A DNA stretch of 64,000 nt from Sophora flavescens (lineage: Eukaryota; Streptophyta; Magnoliopsida; Fabales; Fabaceae): assembly GCA_030762895.1 (NCBI GenBank), contig CM061065.1:83895607-83959606 (forward strand), read 5' to 3'. Within the stretch, counting starts at the first letter, position 1, and every line of letters starts with the position of its first letter. The position numbers and the translations under genes were made by a program. Below the pieces are notes generated by a model, which saw only the letters and a program-made list of their open reading frames with translations, made no database searches and was not told where the DNA came from. Shown here in pieces: positions 1-9,795 of the stretch.

Positions 1-1252
1 ATCCAAGAACTTGCTTCACAAATGGATGCTTAAAGACTTATGAACTTTAGAGTTTATAGAACAAAAGGCAATAGGAATCAAATTAAAATGTGAGGGAGGG
101 TATTTATAGAGGTTGGTTGTGCCACTTTAGAAGGATCTAGTAGGAATGAGTTGGCTTGTTCAAAGTATTAAAGTGCAAATAATTCCTAGGGACCATTTTG
201 CAAAGATTCCAAAAGTATAAGGACTATTTTGCAAATTGCCAATAAATTGAAATGATGACCATGTGCCACATTAAATGTGGTCTCATCTTGACTTATCTTC
301 GCTGATTTTTCATGAGATATTTTGAGAAGAACCTAGAATAATTGAAAACATTTGAGAACGTTGTAGAATTGTGTGGAACTTTGGAGAACATGGTGGAACC
401 TTGTGGAACATTGTGGAAGCTTCAAGAATCAACTTGACTCTTCCAAATTAAGGCAGCCCCCACTCCATCTTGGGCTTGCACATGGGCCTAATAAATTTGG
501 GCTTGGATTTATTTTTGTGGGGCCCACCAACAGGCTTAAAGCTTAAACATGACATAGGAAACTTATATAATTTCTAATGGGCTTTATGAATTTTAATCTA
601 TGGACATGGAATTTGGGCTTCATGGCCACGGTCCATTAATAGATTGGAAACAAATATTCTGGCCCAATTCACTTAGAAAACATAGGAACTAACTTAGGGA
701 CCAAAGTGTAATTAATAGAAAGTTCAGGGACCTAAGCGTAAAATTCATAAATTGCCACTTTGACTTGTAGAATCTTCTAGACTTAAAAGTGTGACTCATC
801 CCCATGAATCATCATGTATGACTCGTTATCCCGATCTCTTGACTGGTCTCTGTAGTTTCGTTTTCAACTCCGTCGGTTTCCTGATTAGGGTTTTACGCTT
901 GCGTAAAAGCGTAATATTTTGTTTTCTACTGAAAATTTTCAAACTAACCAAACTCGTTGGACATATGATTTGAATATAAACCATTTCGTTCACGAGTCAA
1001 AATTAGGTTTTCTGCTCAGTAAAATTATACTGTCAGTGAAAACGCAGACCGATTTCCATCTGAATTTTCAACCCAAAATTTTATCCTAAGCTTCTACCCT
1101 AAGATAGAATATGAATATGATTTTTATTTCATAAAAAACAATCTCCATGAACTCGGATAAAAATATAAATAAATACCTTTATACCGGTTAATACAGCGAA
1201 AATATTTTTACTGAAAAAATAAAAATCGGAAAATAAAAAGTAGGGTGTGACA
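1..1252. mobile_element. Terminal part of a gypsy-type LTR, cut by the window edge
   Basis: No long coding frame. The stretch ends in GGGTGTGACA at 1243-1252, a typical Ty3/gypsy LTR terminus, and the next base begins a different repeat. Around 345-425 there is an irregular tandem array of units like GTGGAACNTTG. The other end lies outside the window, so family and orientation are unsettled. It appears to have inserted into the LTR fragment that follows. Confidence 0.5.
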
Positions 1253-1443
1253 CAATCTACAAGGGTGGACGCGTATTTTTGAATGAAAACTTATCTGAAG
1301 TTTCTATTACGTATATTTAAATATTCTTGCATAACTGAAAGCACATGTTAGATCTCAACTAACACTTTACCAAGCAAATTTAATCATTTTGTTAACATCA
1401 AAACGTAGATATTATTTAGTCCAAAACCACTTTGATTCCAACA
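1253..1443 (-). mobile_element. Fragment of a family M (Copia-type) LTR
   Basis: Nearly identical to the right-hand 190 bases of the solo LTR at 38304-39433, from TCTACAAGGGTGGACGCG to the terminal TTCCAACA. The rest of the LTR is missing, replaced by the gypsy LTR on the left. Orientation is taken from the usual LTR start TGTTGGAACC on the minus strand. Confidence 0.75.
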
Positions 1444-1620
1444 ACGATGAATATCTTAAAATATTTATAATAAAATTAATACTAAATAAATGTTTAATAA
1501 CTCACAATAAATATAGTATCATTTGGAGTGTCATTAAAGTTCTTCTAAAAAAATACTCTTAATTTAAGCCACTCATACCTTCAGTTCTTTAGAACATTCA
1601 AGTCAATATATAACATCAAA

Positions 1621-1917
1621 AATGTTATTTGGATATAAAAATAGGACAACAATCGATAACAGTTTAATGAAATTCAAAATTATGATTAACAACAACTTGA
1701 ATTTGGTTAACGAATGCATTTGTAGAAAATGCGGTAACTCGTTAACTAGCAACTTGATTAATGATGTATAAATTCTTGGTTAATGCAACTCAGTAGATAG
1801 TTAATGAGTTAGTATTTGATGTACCAATTAATCAAATTCAATACGTCATTAATCATGATTTTGAACATTAACTAGTTATCGATTTTTGTCCCATTTTTTA
1901 TTTTCAAAATATAACAT
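1621..1917. mobile_element. Fold-back MITE about 0.4 kb upstream of the RLP
   Basis: The left arm starts AATGTTATTTGGATAT and the right arm ends ATAACATT. Reverse-complementing the right arm matches the left over more than 100 bases, including the shared core ATCGATAAC at both ends. The element is therefore almost one imperfect palindrome of about 297 bp. No coding sequence. A transcript through it would form a long hairpin. Superfamily not assigned because no clear target duplication was found. Confidence 0.6.
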
Positions 1918-1949
1918 TGGTGCAACTTATTACATTGTTCATTAAGTGG

Positions 1950-2292
1950 AATTATTCATTGCCCGTAGACTCATGCATCACCCACTAAGGTCCAGTTTGA
2001 CTTGTCAAAGAGGGTGTAGAATTAGGAAGGTGTTGTTATTTATTCTCCAATGTTTTGAGTTAAACTCACCTGCCTCCACTCGCTAAACCAACTCCATTGA
2101 ATTATCTGTTCATAGCTAGTCAACCATGTTGAATTATTCATTGACCGTAGACTTGTTTGGTCATTACCCACTAAGGTCTAGTTTGACAAATCAAAGAGGG
2201 TGTAGAATTATTAGGAAGGAGTTTTGTCATTTATACTCCAATGTTTTGAGTTAAACTCACCAACCTCCACTCTCTAAACCCTCTTCTATTGA
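1950..2292 (+). repeat. Tandem duplication of the RLP proximal promoter
   Basis: Two diverged direct copies of about 150-160 bp, 1950-2100 and 2131-2292, lie side by side. Shared blocks include GAATTATTCATTG, CCGTAGACT, CCCACTAAGGTC, AGTTTGAC, CAAAGAGGGTGTAGAATTA, CTCCAATGTTTTGAGTTAAA and CTCACC, ending in CTAAACC. The second copy runs straight into the 5' untranslated region of the RLP. This may be a duplicated core promoter and leader or a scar of unequal crossing-over in an RLP cluster. Confidence 0.75.
1997..2123. promoter_or_regulatory. Candidate W-boxes in the RLP promoter
   Basis: TTGACT occurs at 1997-2002 (plus strand) and at 2118-2123 (minus strand). TTGACY is the WRKY factor core and is common upstream of defence receptors. 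The first lies in an inverted pair, TTGACTTGTCAA. In the second promoter copy the same place reads TTGACAAATCAA and has lost the consensus. Such short motifs also occur by chance. Confidence 0.3.
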
Positions 2293-2308
2293 ACGAAGCT
2301 TAACAACC

Positions 2309-4912
2309 ATGGTTGGCTTCACTTCACATATTTCAATTGTTTTTCTGCTGTTGTTATCTGCAACTACATTCCACAGAAGCATTTGTAGTTCAAAAAGTGA
2401 CCTTCGTTGCAATGGAAAGGATCATTCTGCACTTCTGAAGTTCAAACAAGGTGTCATAGACCATTCTAACAAGCTTTCCTCATGGTCCAGTGAAGACTGC
2501 TGTGCTTGGAAAGGAGTCAAGTGTGACAACATCACAGGCAGAGTTACAAAACTTGTTCTACAGCAAGAACACTTGGAAGGTGAAATCAACCTATCTTTGT
2601 TTGATCTTGAATTTCTGAACTACTTAGACTTGAGCTTGAATGACTTTACAGGACTAGTTATTCCTTCTAATGCACATGCTAACTTATCTAAGCTTCAGTA
2701 CCTGGACTTATCCTATAATGATGATCTTCAAATGGATAATCTTCACTGGCTATCTCCACTTTCTTCCTTGAAATGTCTCAACCTCAGTTTAATTAATCTT
2801 CAAAATGAAACAAACTGGCTTCAATCCATGGCTATGATGCATCCTTCTCTATTAGAGTTAAGATTGGCAAGTTCTCATCTAACCAATATCAGTCCTTTGG
2901 TTAAGTATGTGAATTTTACATCACTTGTAACTCTTGACCTGTCTGGAAACTATTTTGACTCAGAATTACCTTATTGGTTGTTCAATCTTAGCACTGATAT
3001 CTCTCACATAGACCTTGGATTCAATAATTTACAAGGTCAAATTCCCAAGAGCTTGTTAAATCTTCGAAAGCTTAAAACTTTAAGATTGAATAACAATGAA
3101 CTTGATGGATCAATTCCAGATTGGTTAGGACAACATGAAAATCTGCAATATCTTTCCCTATCTGTTAACTTGTTTCATGGTTTCTTTCCTTCAACTCTGG
3201 GAAATCTCTCATCATTAGCTGACTTAGCCGTCAGCTCCGATTTCGTCACCGGTAATATTCCAAGCAGCATTGGGCAACTCTATAACTTAAGGAGTTTATT
3301 CATTGGAGGTTCCTTCTCTGGTGTTCTGTCTGAAAAGCATTTTTCCAAACTCTACAGTTTAGAATCACTGGCACTGAATTCAGCTTTTGCCTTTGATTTG
3401 GGTCCTCACTGGATTCCTCCTTTTCAGCTTCGTTTACTTGAGTTGAGAAATACAATTCTAGGTCCTAATTTCCCATCATGGATATATACACAAAGGGCAC
3501 TAGAATCTCTGGATGTTTCTAGCACAGGAATTTCATTCATAAATGGAGACATGTTTTGGAGCTTTATAGCTAACATTACAGAAGTTGCCCTGTCCAAAAA
3601 TTCAATAAGTGCTGACTTATCAAATGTCACACTAAATTCTGAATCCATATCTATGTCTCAAAATAATTTCACGGGAGGGCTCCCACATCTATCAAAAAAT
3701 GTCTTCTATTTTCTTGCATCTCACAATTCCTTTTCTGGACCCATTGACCCTTTATTATGCAATAAATCAGGTGGGGAAAATAGTTTGGGTTATTTGGATA
3801 TATCATACAATCATTTAGTTGGAGCAATCCCTGATTGTTGGGAGAATTGGAAAGGTTTAACTTTCCTGTTCCTTGATTCCAATAATCTAACTGGTGAAAT
3901 TCCTCCCTCTATGGGTTCATTTCATCAACTCATTGAAATGGATTTGCATAACAATAAGTTGTCTGGCATATTTCCACTTGACCTATCCAACTTAAACACA
4001 TTGGTATTCATCAACCTTGGACAAAACAACTTTTCTGGAGCCATACCAGTGAAGATGCCACAGAGTATGCAAGTGATGATGTTGAACTCCAACCAGTTTA
4101 GGGGCAATATTCCACCACAACTATGCACTCTCTCTTCTCTTATACATTTGGATCTTTCCCAGAATAAACTGTCAGGACATATTCCTCAATGTTTGTACAA
4201 CATTACTCCCATGGATGCTGCAAGAAACTTGAGTCATTTTAAGTTCAAATTCAATTTGTTTTGGAAAGGTCAAGAGTTAGAGTATCAAGACACAGGGCTG
4301 TTGAGGAACCTTGATCTTTCTGGTAACAACTTGTCAGGAGAAATCCCTCCTGAACTTTTTGGTCTCACTCAATTGCAGTTCTTGAATTTGTCTCATAATC
4401 ATTTCTTGGGAAAGATAGCAAGAAGGATTGGAGGCATGAAAAATTTGGAATCCCTTGATTTGTCCAATAATTATCTTTCAGGGGAAATTCCTGAAAGCCT
4501 TTCTAATCTGTCTTTCCTAAGTTACCTTAATTTGTCATACAATGATTTCACTGGACCAATCCCATTGGGGACTCAGCTTCAGAGTTTTGATGCATGGAGC
4601 TATGTTGGGAATCCTGAACTTTGTGGAGCTCCTCTAACAAAGAATTGCACTGAAGAAGATGACAATCTTGACAAAGATGCTAAGCAAAGTGGAGAAAATG
4701 AAGATGATGAGTTTAAAGAGTCACTCTACCTTGGGATGGGAGTTGGATTTGCTGTGGGGTTTTGGGGAATATGTGGTTCTTTGTTCCTCAATCGGGCATG
4801 GAGGCACACATACTTTCGCTTCTTTGATCATATCAAAGACCAATTTTACTTGACTGTGACTCTCAAGTTCAACAAGGTTCGTGGAATTGGAGCACGTTCT
4901 AGTTCTACATGA
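2309..4912 (+). CDS. LRR receptor-like protein (EIX/Cf-type RLP), no kinase
   Basis: An uninterrupted single-exon frame of 867 residues. Residues 1-27 form a hydrophobic signal peptide. Residues 34-72 are an LRRNT_2 cap with the paired cysteines of DCCAWKGVKC. Roughly two dozen extracellular LRRs (LxxLxLxxN, GxIP) follow, with a short island around 654-671 (KGQELEYQDTG) before the last repeats. A C-terminal cap (GNPELCG, near 767) leads to an acidic stretch at about 780-806, one transmembrane helix at 808-827 and a 40-residue basic tail without kinase. Many N-x-S/T sites fit a glycosylated plasma-membrane protein. Proteins of this build sense apoplastic ligands and signal through SOBIR1/BAK1-type kinases; EIX2-like proteins are the nearest group I recognise. 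The ligand cannot be read from sequence. The start has good context (CAACCATGG). Length and motifs are intact, so it is probably functional. Confidence 0.93.
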   Translation: MVGFTSHISIVFLLLLSATTFHRSICSSKSDLRCNGKDHSALLKFKQGVIDHSNKLSSWSSEDCCAWKGVKCDNITGRVTKLVLQQEHLEGEINLSLFDLEFLNYLDLSLNDFTGLVIPSNAHANLSKLQYLDLSYNDDLQMDNLHWLSPLSSLKCLNLSLINLQNETNWLQSMAMMHPSLLELRLASSHLTNISPLVKYVNFTSLVTLDLSGNYFDSELPYWLFNLSTDISHIDLGFNNLQGQIPKSLLNLRKLKTLRLNNNELDGSIPDWLGQHENLQYLSLSVNLFHGFFPSTLGNLSSLADLAVSSDFVTGNIPSSIGQLYNLRSLFIGGSFSGVLSEKHFSKLYSLESLALNSAFAFDLGPHWIPPFQLRLLELRNTILGPNFPSWIYTQRALESLDVSSTGISFINGDMFWSFIANITEVALSKNSISADLSNVTLNSESISMSQNNFTGGLPHLSKNVFYFLASHNSFSGPIDPLLCNKSGGENSLGYLDISYNHLVGAIPDCWENWKGLTFLFLDSNNLTGEIPPSMGSFHQLIEMDLHNNKLSGIFPLDLSNLNTLVFINLGQNNFSGAIPVKMPQSMQVMMLNSNQFRGNIPPQLCTLSSLIHLDLSQNKLSGHIPQCLYNITPMDAARNLSHFKFKFNLFWKGQELEYQDTGLLRNLDLSGNNLSGEIPPELFGLTQLQFLNLSHNHFLGKIARRIGGMKNLESLDLSNNYLSGEIPESLSNLSFLSYLNLSYNDFTGPIPLGTQLQSFDAWSYVGNPELCGAPLTKNCTEEDDNLDKDAKQSGENEDDEFKESLYLGMGVGFAVGFWGICGSLFLNRAWRHTYFRFFDHIKDQFYLTVTLKFNKVRGIGARSSST

Positions 4913-4986
4913 TGTAAAGTAAAATATCAATAATTTCTTCTGGTTGTTGACTTATTTGCTCTATTACTATTTTTTATTTTTATTTT

Positions 4987-4992
4987 AATAAA
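4987..4992 (+). terminator. Possible polyadenylation signal of the RLP
   Basis: AATAAA about 75 bases after the RLP stop codon, in a T-rich stretch, fits a plant near-upstream element. Plant signals are loose, so this is tentative. Confidence 0.35.
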
Positions 4993-4994
4993 AC

Positions 4995-5608
4995 TCTATT
5001 TTGGATACCTTGTACACTATCGCTATTACTTGTTTCCAAGACATGCTTTCAGCCTAAAAAGGGTTTAAAGGTATATTTGGAAAAACTTGAAAAAATAGAT
5101 TATGTATAATTGATTATTGTGAAAATCGATTATAATCAAAATTTATTTTGGGTAAGTTTGTTGAAAAGTGACTTTAAGATAATCTATTTCATTTGAATGA
5201 TATAAAAAAATTCATTTTTATATAGTAAATTAAAAAAAAATGTAAAGTTATTTGTTTTATAATATTTGGTCAAATGGGAAGAGGTGTATACGGGTTATGA
5301 GTCTTTATATTAGAAAATAATCTAATCTAAAACTATCTAATAGTCTATCTCAAAGATGTTTTCAAAACAACTTTTAATAACAGAAAAATTAGCTATTTAA
5401 AATATTAAGCTAGATACCAAACATAGCAAAATTTATCAAAACAACTTTTTATAAAATAAAATAATAAAAACACTGAAATATATATAATTCAGTTTTCCTA
5501 AACATGCTCTAAATAGTCTAGAACCAGGATTATTCTAGATTTTTTTGCCAGGCCTGAGCTGAGCTTGTGTTTTATATTATATCAATTTAAATAGCTTGTC
5601 TTATGATA
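4995..5608. other. AT-rich spacer downstream of the RLP
   Basis: Low-complexity AT-rich DNA with poly-A and poly-T runs. No coding frame, terminal repeat or RNA gene recognised. Confidence 0.5.
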
Positions 5609-7740
5609 TTTTTTTTTGATAAGCCTGTTTTGTATATTAAATAAGGTTATAAGGGGTACCCAAACCCAATTATAAGTACAAATCAAGACCAAAAAGGATC
5701 AATGTAATTAGAATAGGATGCCGCAAACAGGGAGAATTGATGAGAGTTACCATCAACGCCACATCCCAATCGGAGTATTCAAAAACCGCCCTGAATCAAG
5801 GAGCTGCAAAGGAACTACCAAGTGTGTGTTTGGATGAGCATTTGACAAACGTGATTTTGGATGGAATTGATTTTGTAGAATTGATTTCAATATAATTGAG
5901 TTTGAAGTAAAGTGATTTATGTTTGGATGTTTTTACTTTGAAAGCAAATTTGATGTAAAACTTAGTATAATTTTTCAATCCAAAAGCGAAGTTACCTGTC
6001 GCTTCTGGTAGAATCAATTCTGGATGCAAAATTGCTTCCACAAACATGTTCCCAAACACCTCTTTTTTTACAAGAATCACGTTTGACATGTATATAAGCA
6101 CTTCTGGTGCCTACAGAAGTGAAACCAAACACACACCAAGTAGAAAAGCATATGCTTAGCCAACCCTTTAAAAACCAATAAGCATGAACAAGCCACCTTT
6201 ACCGAACAGCCACTAGAACAGCCACAATATTGACAAATCACAAAGGAACCAATTTGACCACAAGTATCAACCTGAAAACTGCAGGCTACAGAATATAGCC
6301 AAGCACCCAGGAGGAACAGCCGCCTATCGAAACTGAGAGATAAAAGAGCCATTTAAGCATAATCTGAAAAGAGCAAAAGCTAGAATGCTACACCACGAGT
6401 GACCCCAAATGTGATAAGTTGTTTTTCAGTTGTCCCAGGACCACCTCCAAAAACATGACTAGAACAGATAGCCCACCATTTCTCTTTGGATGCTGACTAT
6501 CCTGGATCATAGGACCTTGATAATCCGGTTTAAAGTTACCTTTCCCTCATTCTATGGCCACCCATCAAAGAAAGGAAGTTCTCCTCTCCAGAAATCACCG
6601 ACAACCAATCATAGTTAGACTTAAAACCAAAAAGAGCACGGACCTTAACTTTGACTTTAACACAACACACGCACCCCTTTTAAAGTGTTTCACTCTCTCA
6701 CAACTTTAGTAATGCTCACCCCGAAAAAAAAAAATTATAAAACCCCTTACATCTGAGTGTATCTCTCTCACAAGCCCCCAAGCCATCCACATTATTCCCT
6801 AAAGAGAGTCATTGTTCCAAGATTAACCTGCAAAATGGAAACGTAAACCAAGCTAGCAAAGCATGTTAGAAATCAAAATAGATTAGAAACAGCCTCTCCA
6901 GCCACTCTCTTTAGTGTTACACTCAAATGTTTCACTCCTTTGTTTCACTCTCTCACAATGGAACTCTTCCTCACAAAAGATTTGCTCTCACACCAACTTC
7001 TTAGTCCTTAACCAGCCATCATCAAAGCGATTGCACGTGGAAGAACAGTACCCTACACAAAAGAAATGAAGATCATAATAACCAGTATATTAGTTCAAAT
7101 AAGCACCTCCCCACCTTTCATCTCAAAACCCCCGCAACCCATTTTTACTTGAGGCACCCTAACGGATTTGTGCACCAAGCAACAAAAGGGACTTTCCATT
7201 CATTATCCGCCACTAACCAAGACCAAGACCTGCATTTTATCAGATCCAAAATCCGCAGCATATCAAAAGAGTTACCCGAGAAAATAATTGCATTCCTTTA
7301 TAACCACAGTGTCCAAACAACTGAGTGCCAAATCACCAAACATTTTTCCCCGTTTTTTTGCCCATGGAAAAACCCCTTATGAAGCCAATACATCTCTTCA
7401 ACAGAAGCTGTTAAGGGAACCTGAACACCTAACCAACCATGAACCTTCCGCCAGACCAAATTTGACAAAGTAAAATTTAGAAACAGATGACCTGCGGATT
7501 CCAACCCTGATTTACAAAACACATACCAAATCCTGATGGTCTCCAATAATATGTCTCTATAACAGGTTCATTTTTTTTGGTAACCTTTCCCTAATCGCCC
7601 GCCAAGAAAAAGCGAGGACCTTTGGAGGAGCTTTAGTTTTTCAAAATTTTTTGAAAATCCTATTTTCCACCTCTCCCCTCACATCTAAACTAGGACAACT
7701 GCCTTGTCGCCAAATGTAGGCAGACTTTGTTGAGAAGATC
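5609..7740 (-). mobile_element. 5'-truncated L1-type LINE remnant
   Basis: On the minus strand the end of a LINE ORF2 is visible at about 7546-7149. It includes the plant zf-RVT segment (C...ESAGHLFLN...VWRKVHGWLG) followed by RNAIIFSG and W-rich text typical of L1 C-termini, with one in-frame stop near 7301. The 3' part ends in a poly-A tail, seen as poly-T at 5609-5617, preceded by a 3' UTR-like stretch (TACCCCTTATAACC on the minus strand). A MITE interrupts it at 5823-6134. The upstream (7740) border is approximate and no target duplication was found. Dead copy. Confidence 0.6.
5823..6134. mobile_element. MITE with TGTGTGTTTGG termini
   Basis: Begins TGTGTGTTTGGATGAG and ends CCAAACACAC, giving a 10-bp terminal inverted repeat. 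ACCAAG flanks it on both sides (5817-5822 and 6135-6140), suggesting a target duplication. About 312 bp, non-coding, inserted in the LINE 3' region. Superfamily uncertain. Confidence 0.6.
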
Positions 7741-8426
7741 TTCGACCCTTCAAAAGTATTTGATACAGCTTTGATCTACTTCGAAAGTCTCATAGATTTC
7801 ATATATTACATGATAGTCTTCATGTATGCTAACAAACGTATTTTTTTTTAAATAAGTATAATATTTAATTTACAACATGTTTATATTATATATAAAATAG
7901 ATATATTATACTAATTTATAATTGATTAAAGTAATATGCAATGTCAGTAAAAAAAAAGTTTTACATTAATATCCATTAACATTCTGACTTAATGTGTTTT
8001 TGTTTTAATAACTAAGAGAGATAAATAATAACGATCCTAATTTATTAAGATATAACTTGATGTCAGTATAAAATTAATGTACACTAATAGTACATAAAAA
8101 TTAAACTCATATATAGTTAGTAAATTATATAAATACTATAAATTTTTATTATATGCATGAGTGTTAATTAATTAATTAAATTAGTTTAGTAAGTTACATA
8201 TCATTTTTTAAATGCTTTTATTTAATAAACATAATAAAGTCTTTCATAAATCTCTAAATATAACTTATTTGTTAAATAAATAACATTTAAATAGACTAAA
8301 ATAAATTAAACTATAATGATGGATCTTTAACTCCATTCTCATTCCTATAAACATCCATTATGTCATGTAATAAATTATTTCTAGCACTTCGAAAGTCTAA
8401 CATGTAATTGACACCACAAAGAATTT
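7741..8426. other. AT-rich DNA without recognisable genes
   Basis: Strongly AT-rich. Contains poly-T tracts and a weak copy of the TACACTAATAGTAC-type fold-back motif near 8050-8090. No coding frame or element border supported. Confidence 0.4.
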
Positions 8427-8945
8427 ATGAAACTAAGGATTATAAGCATGTTTGTTTTAAATTTTACAAATAACTCTCCTTCGCAGGGACCTAATAAAGA
8501 TCATGATGAAGATGCTATTTCTGCTGATTCCAGAGTTGATAAATCTCCTTCTTTTGGTACTGTTGGTTTTACAGTTAGTGGTAAAGATATTGAGATCCAT
8601 GTGATTAATTCGATCCATATACATCCTAATGTTATTCATGATTTAAAAGTACTTGCCAAGTATTTGGGAGATGAGAATGAGGATGACATAGAGAATGACT
8701 CTCTATCAGCAATTGAATAAGGATAATGCTACTTATGATAATAATAATTTCACAGTGATTTTATCTAAATCTCAAAAGTATAGCCTGAGAAAGAATAGAT
8801 TACTTAGTTTTAGGCTTAAATGATCATTGTTTATTTTGTAAGGGTTTTGGTTTATGTCCCCCATGATTTTCTTTTCATTGTCTTTTTTTCTTTTTTCAAT
8901 AAATTTATGGTGACATAGGATCACCTTAACTTAAAAAAACTTGAA
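8427..8945 (+). mobile_element. Possible ORF1-end plus 3'-tail LINE derivative
   Basis: An open stretch (8427-8720, 97 codons) rich in Asp/Glu/Ser is followed after short stops by a basic tail reading LSKSQKYSLRKN, reminiscent of the end of plant L1 ORF1. A 3' tail (GTTTTGGTTTATGTCCCCC ... GACATAGGATCACCTTAAC) and an A-rich end follow at once. The same basic-tail-to-3'-tail junction recurs at 46733-46905, where a 14-bp target duplication proves retrotransposition. No reverse transcriptase lies between. Family assignment is inferred and the start is arbitrary. Confidence 0.45.
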
Positions 8946-9089
8946 AAAAAAAATCATATTTACAAATCACGTTGGAGGTAAGCTTCTCACTTATACTTTT
9001 TAAAATAATTGTATCAGAAATAGTTTTTTCATATATTTTTTTGGTAGGGTTATTTTCATATTTTTAAAAATAATCTCTACCAAATAAAT

Positions 9090-9262
9090 ATGGAGTTTAA
9101 TTTATGTACACTATCAGTATAAAAGATTTTTACGCTGATAATTTCTTAATAAAACAGTTTTATTGTTATTTCTCTTTTACTTATATTAAAATAAATGCAC
9201 ACATATCAAAATTTAGTGGATGTCAATGTAAACTTTTTACACTGAAAGTATATATATTAATC
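9090..9262. mobile_element. Small fold-back MITE
   Basis: The left arm (TTAATTTATGTACACTATCAGTATAAAA) is an imperfect reverse complement of the right arm (TTTTTACACTGAAAGTATATATATTAA). Non-coding. Related arms occur in both copies of the duplicated block (about 9815-10010 and 42465-42650). Confidence 0.45.
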
Positions 9263-9271
9263 TAGTTTGCC

Positions 9272-9660
9272 TAAATTATACTTTTGGTTCTTTATCTTTA
9301 TTTTATATTTCAATTTGTTCTCTCTTTAATTATGTTGTTCCCAAATGATCTCTTATCTTTATTTTATGTTTCAATTTTGGCTTTTCCCTTTAAATTATGG
9401 TGCGGAGAGGACCAGATTGATATAACTTTTGCAAAACAAAGAACCATTTTAGAAAAAATAAAAATAAAAGAGGGACCATATCGAAACAAAAAGTGGACCA
9501 TACAGGTTTAACTTTTGTAAAATAAGAGAACATTTCAAAAAAATAATAAAAGAATGACCTGTGACCATATTGATACAATTTTGTAAGATAAGTGATCATT
9601 TAAAAAAAAAAGGTCAAATTGAAATATAAAATAAAAATAACGGATCAAAAATATAATTTA
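9272..9660. mobile_element. Fold-back MITE with ~45-bp inverted arms
   Basis: TAAATTATACTTTTGG at the left and CAAAAATATAATTTA at the right pair across about 45 bp, including TTTTATATTTCAATTTG against CAAATTGAAATATAAAA. The interior repeats 'dispensed' motifs such as AGGGACCAT. Short open frames inside are incidental. Confidence 0.55.
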
Positions 9661-9795
9661 TTTTTTAATTCATAAAAAATATTTTTTCACACTTAAAAAC
9701 TTGCTGCGGGACTTGGTTTGGGGTCAAACTGTCCTTTCGTGTCTCACCGTCAATTTGTTTCATATACATCTTGCTGATTTTTATTTTTATTTTTT

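Noticed and set aside
2309..4912. Receptor kinase rather than receptor-like protein
   Set aside because: The frame ends about 40 residues after the transmembrane helix and no kinase motifs follow downstream.
7149..7473. Plus-strand small proteins near 7.2-7.5 kb
   Set aside because: The minus strand here reads as the zf-RVT end of a LINE; the plus-strand frames are its shadow.
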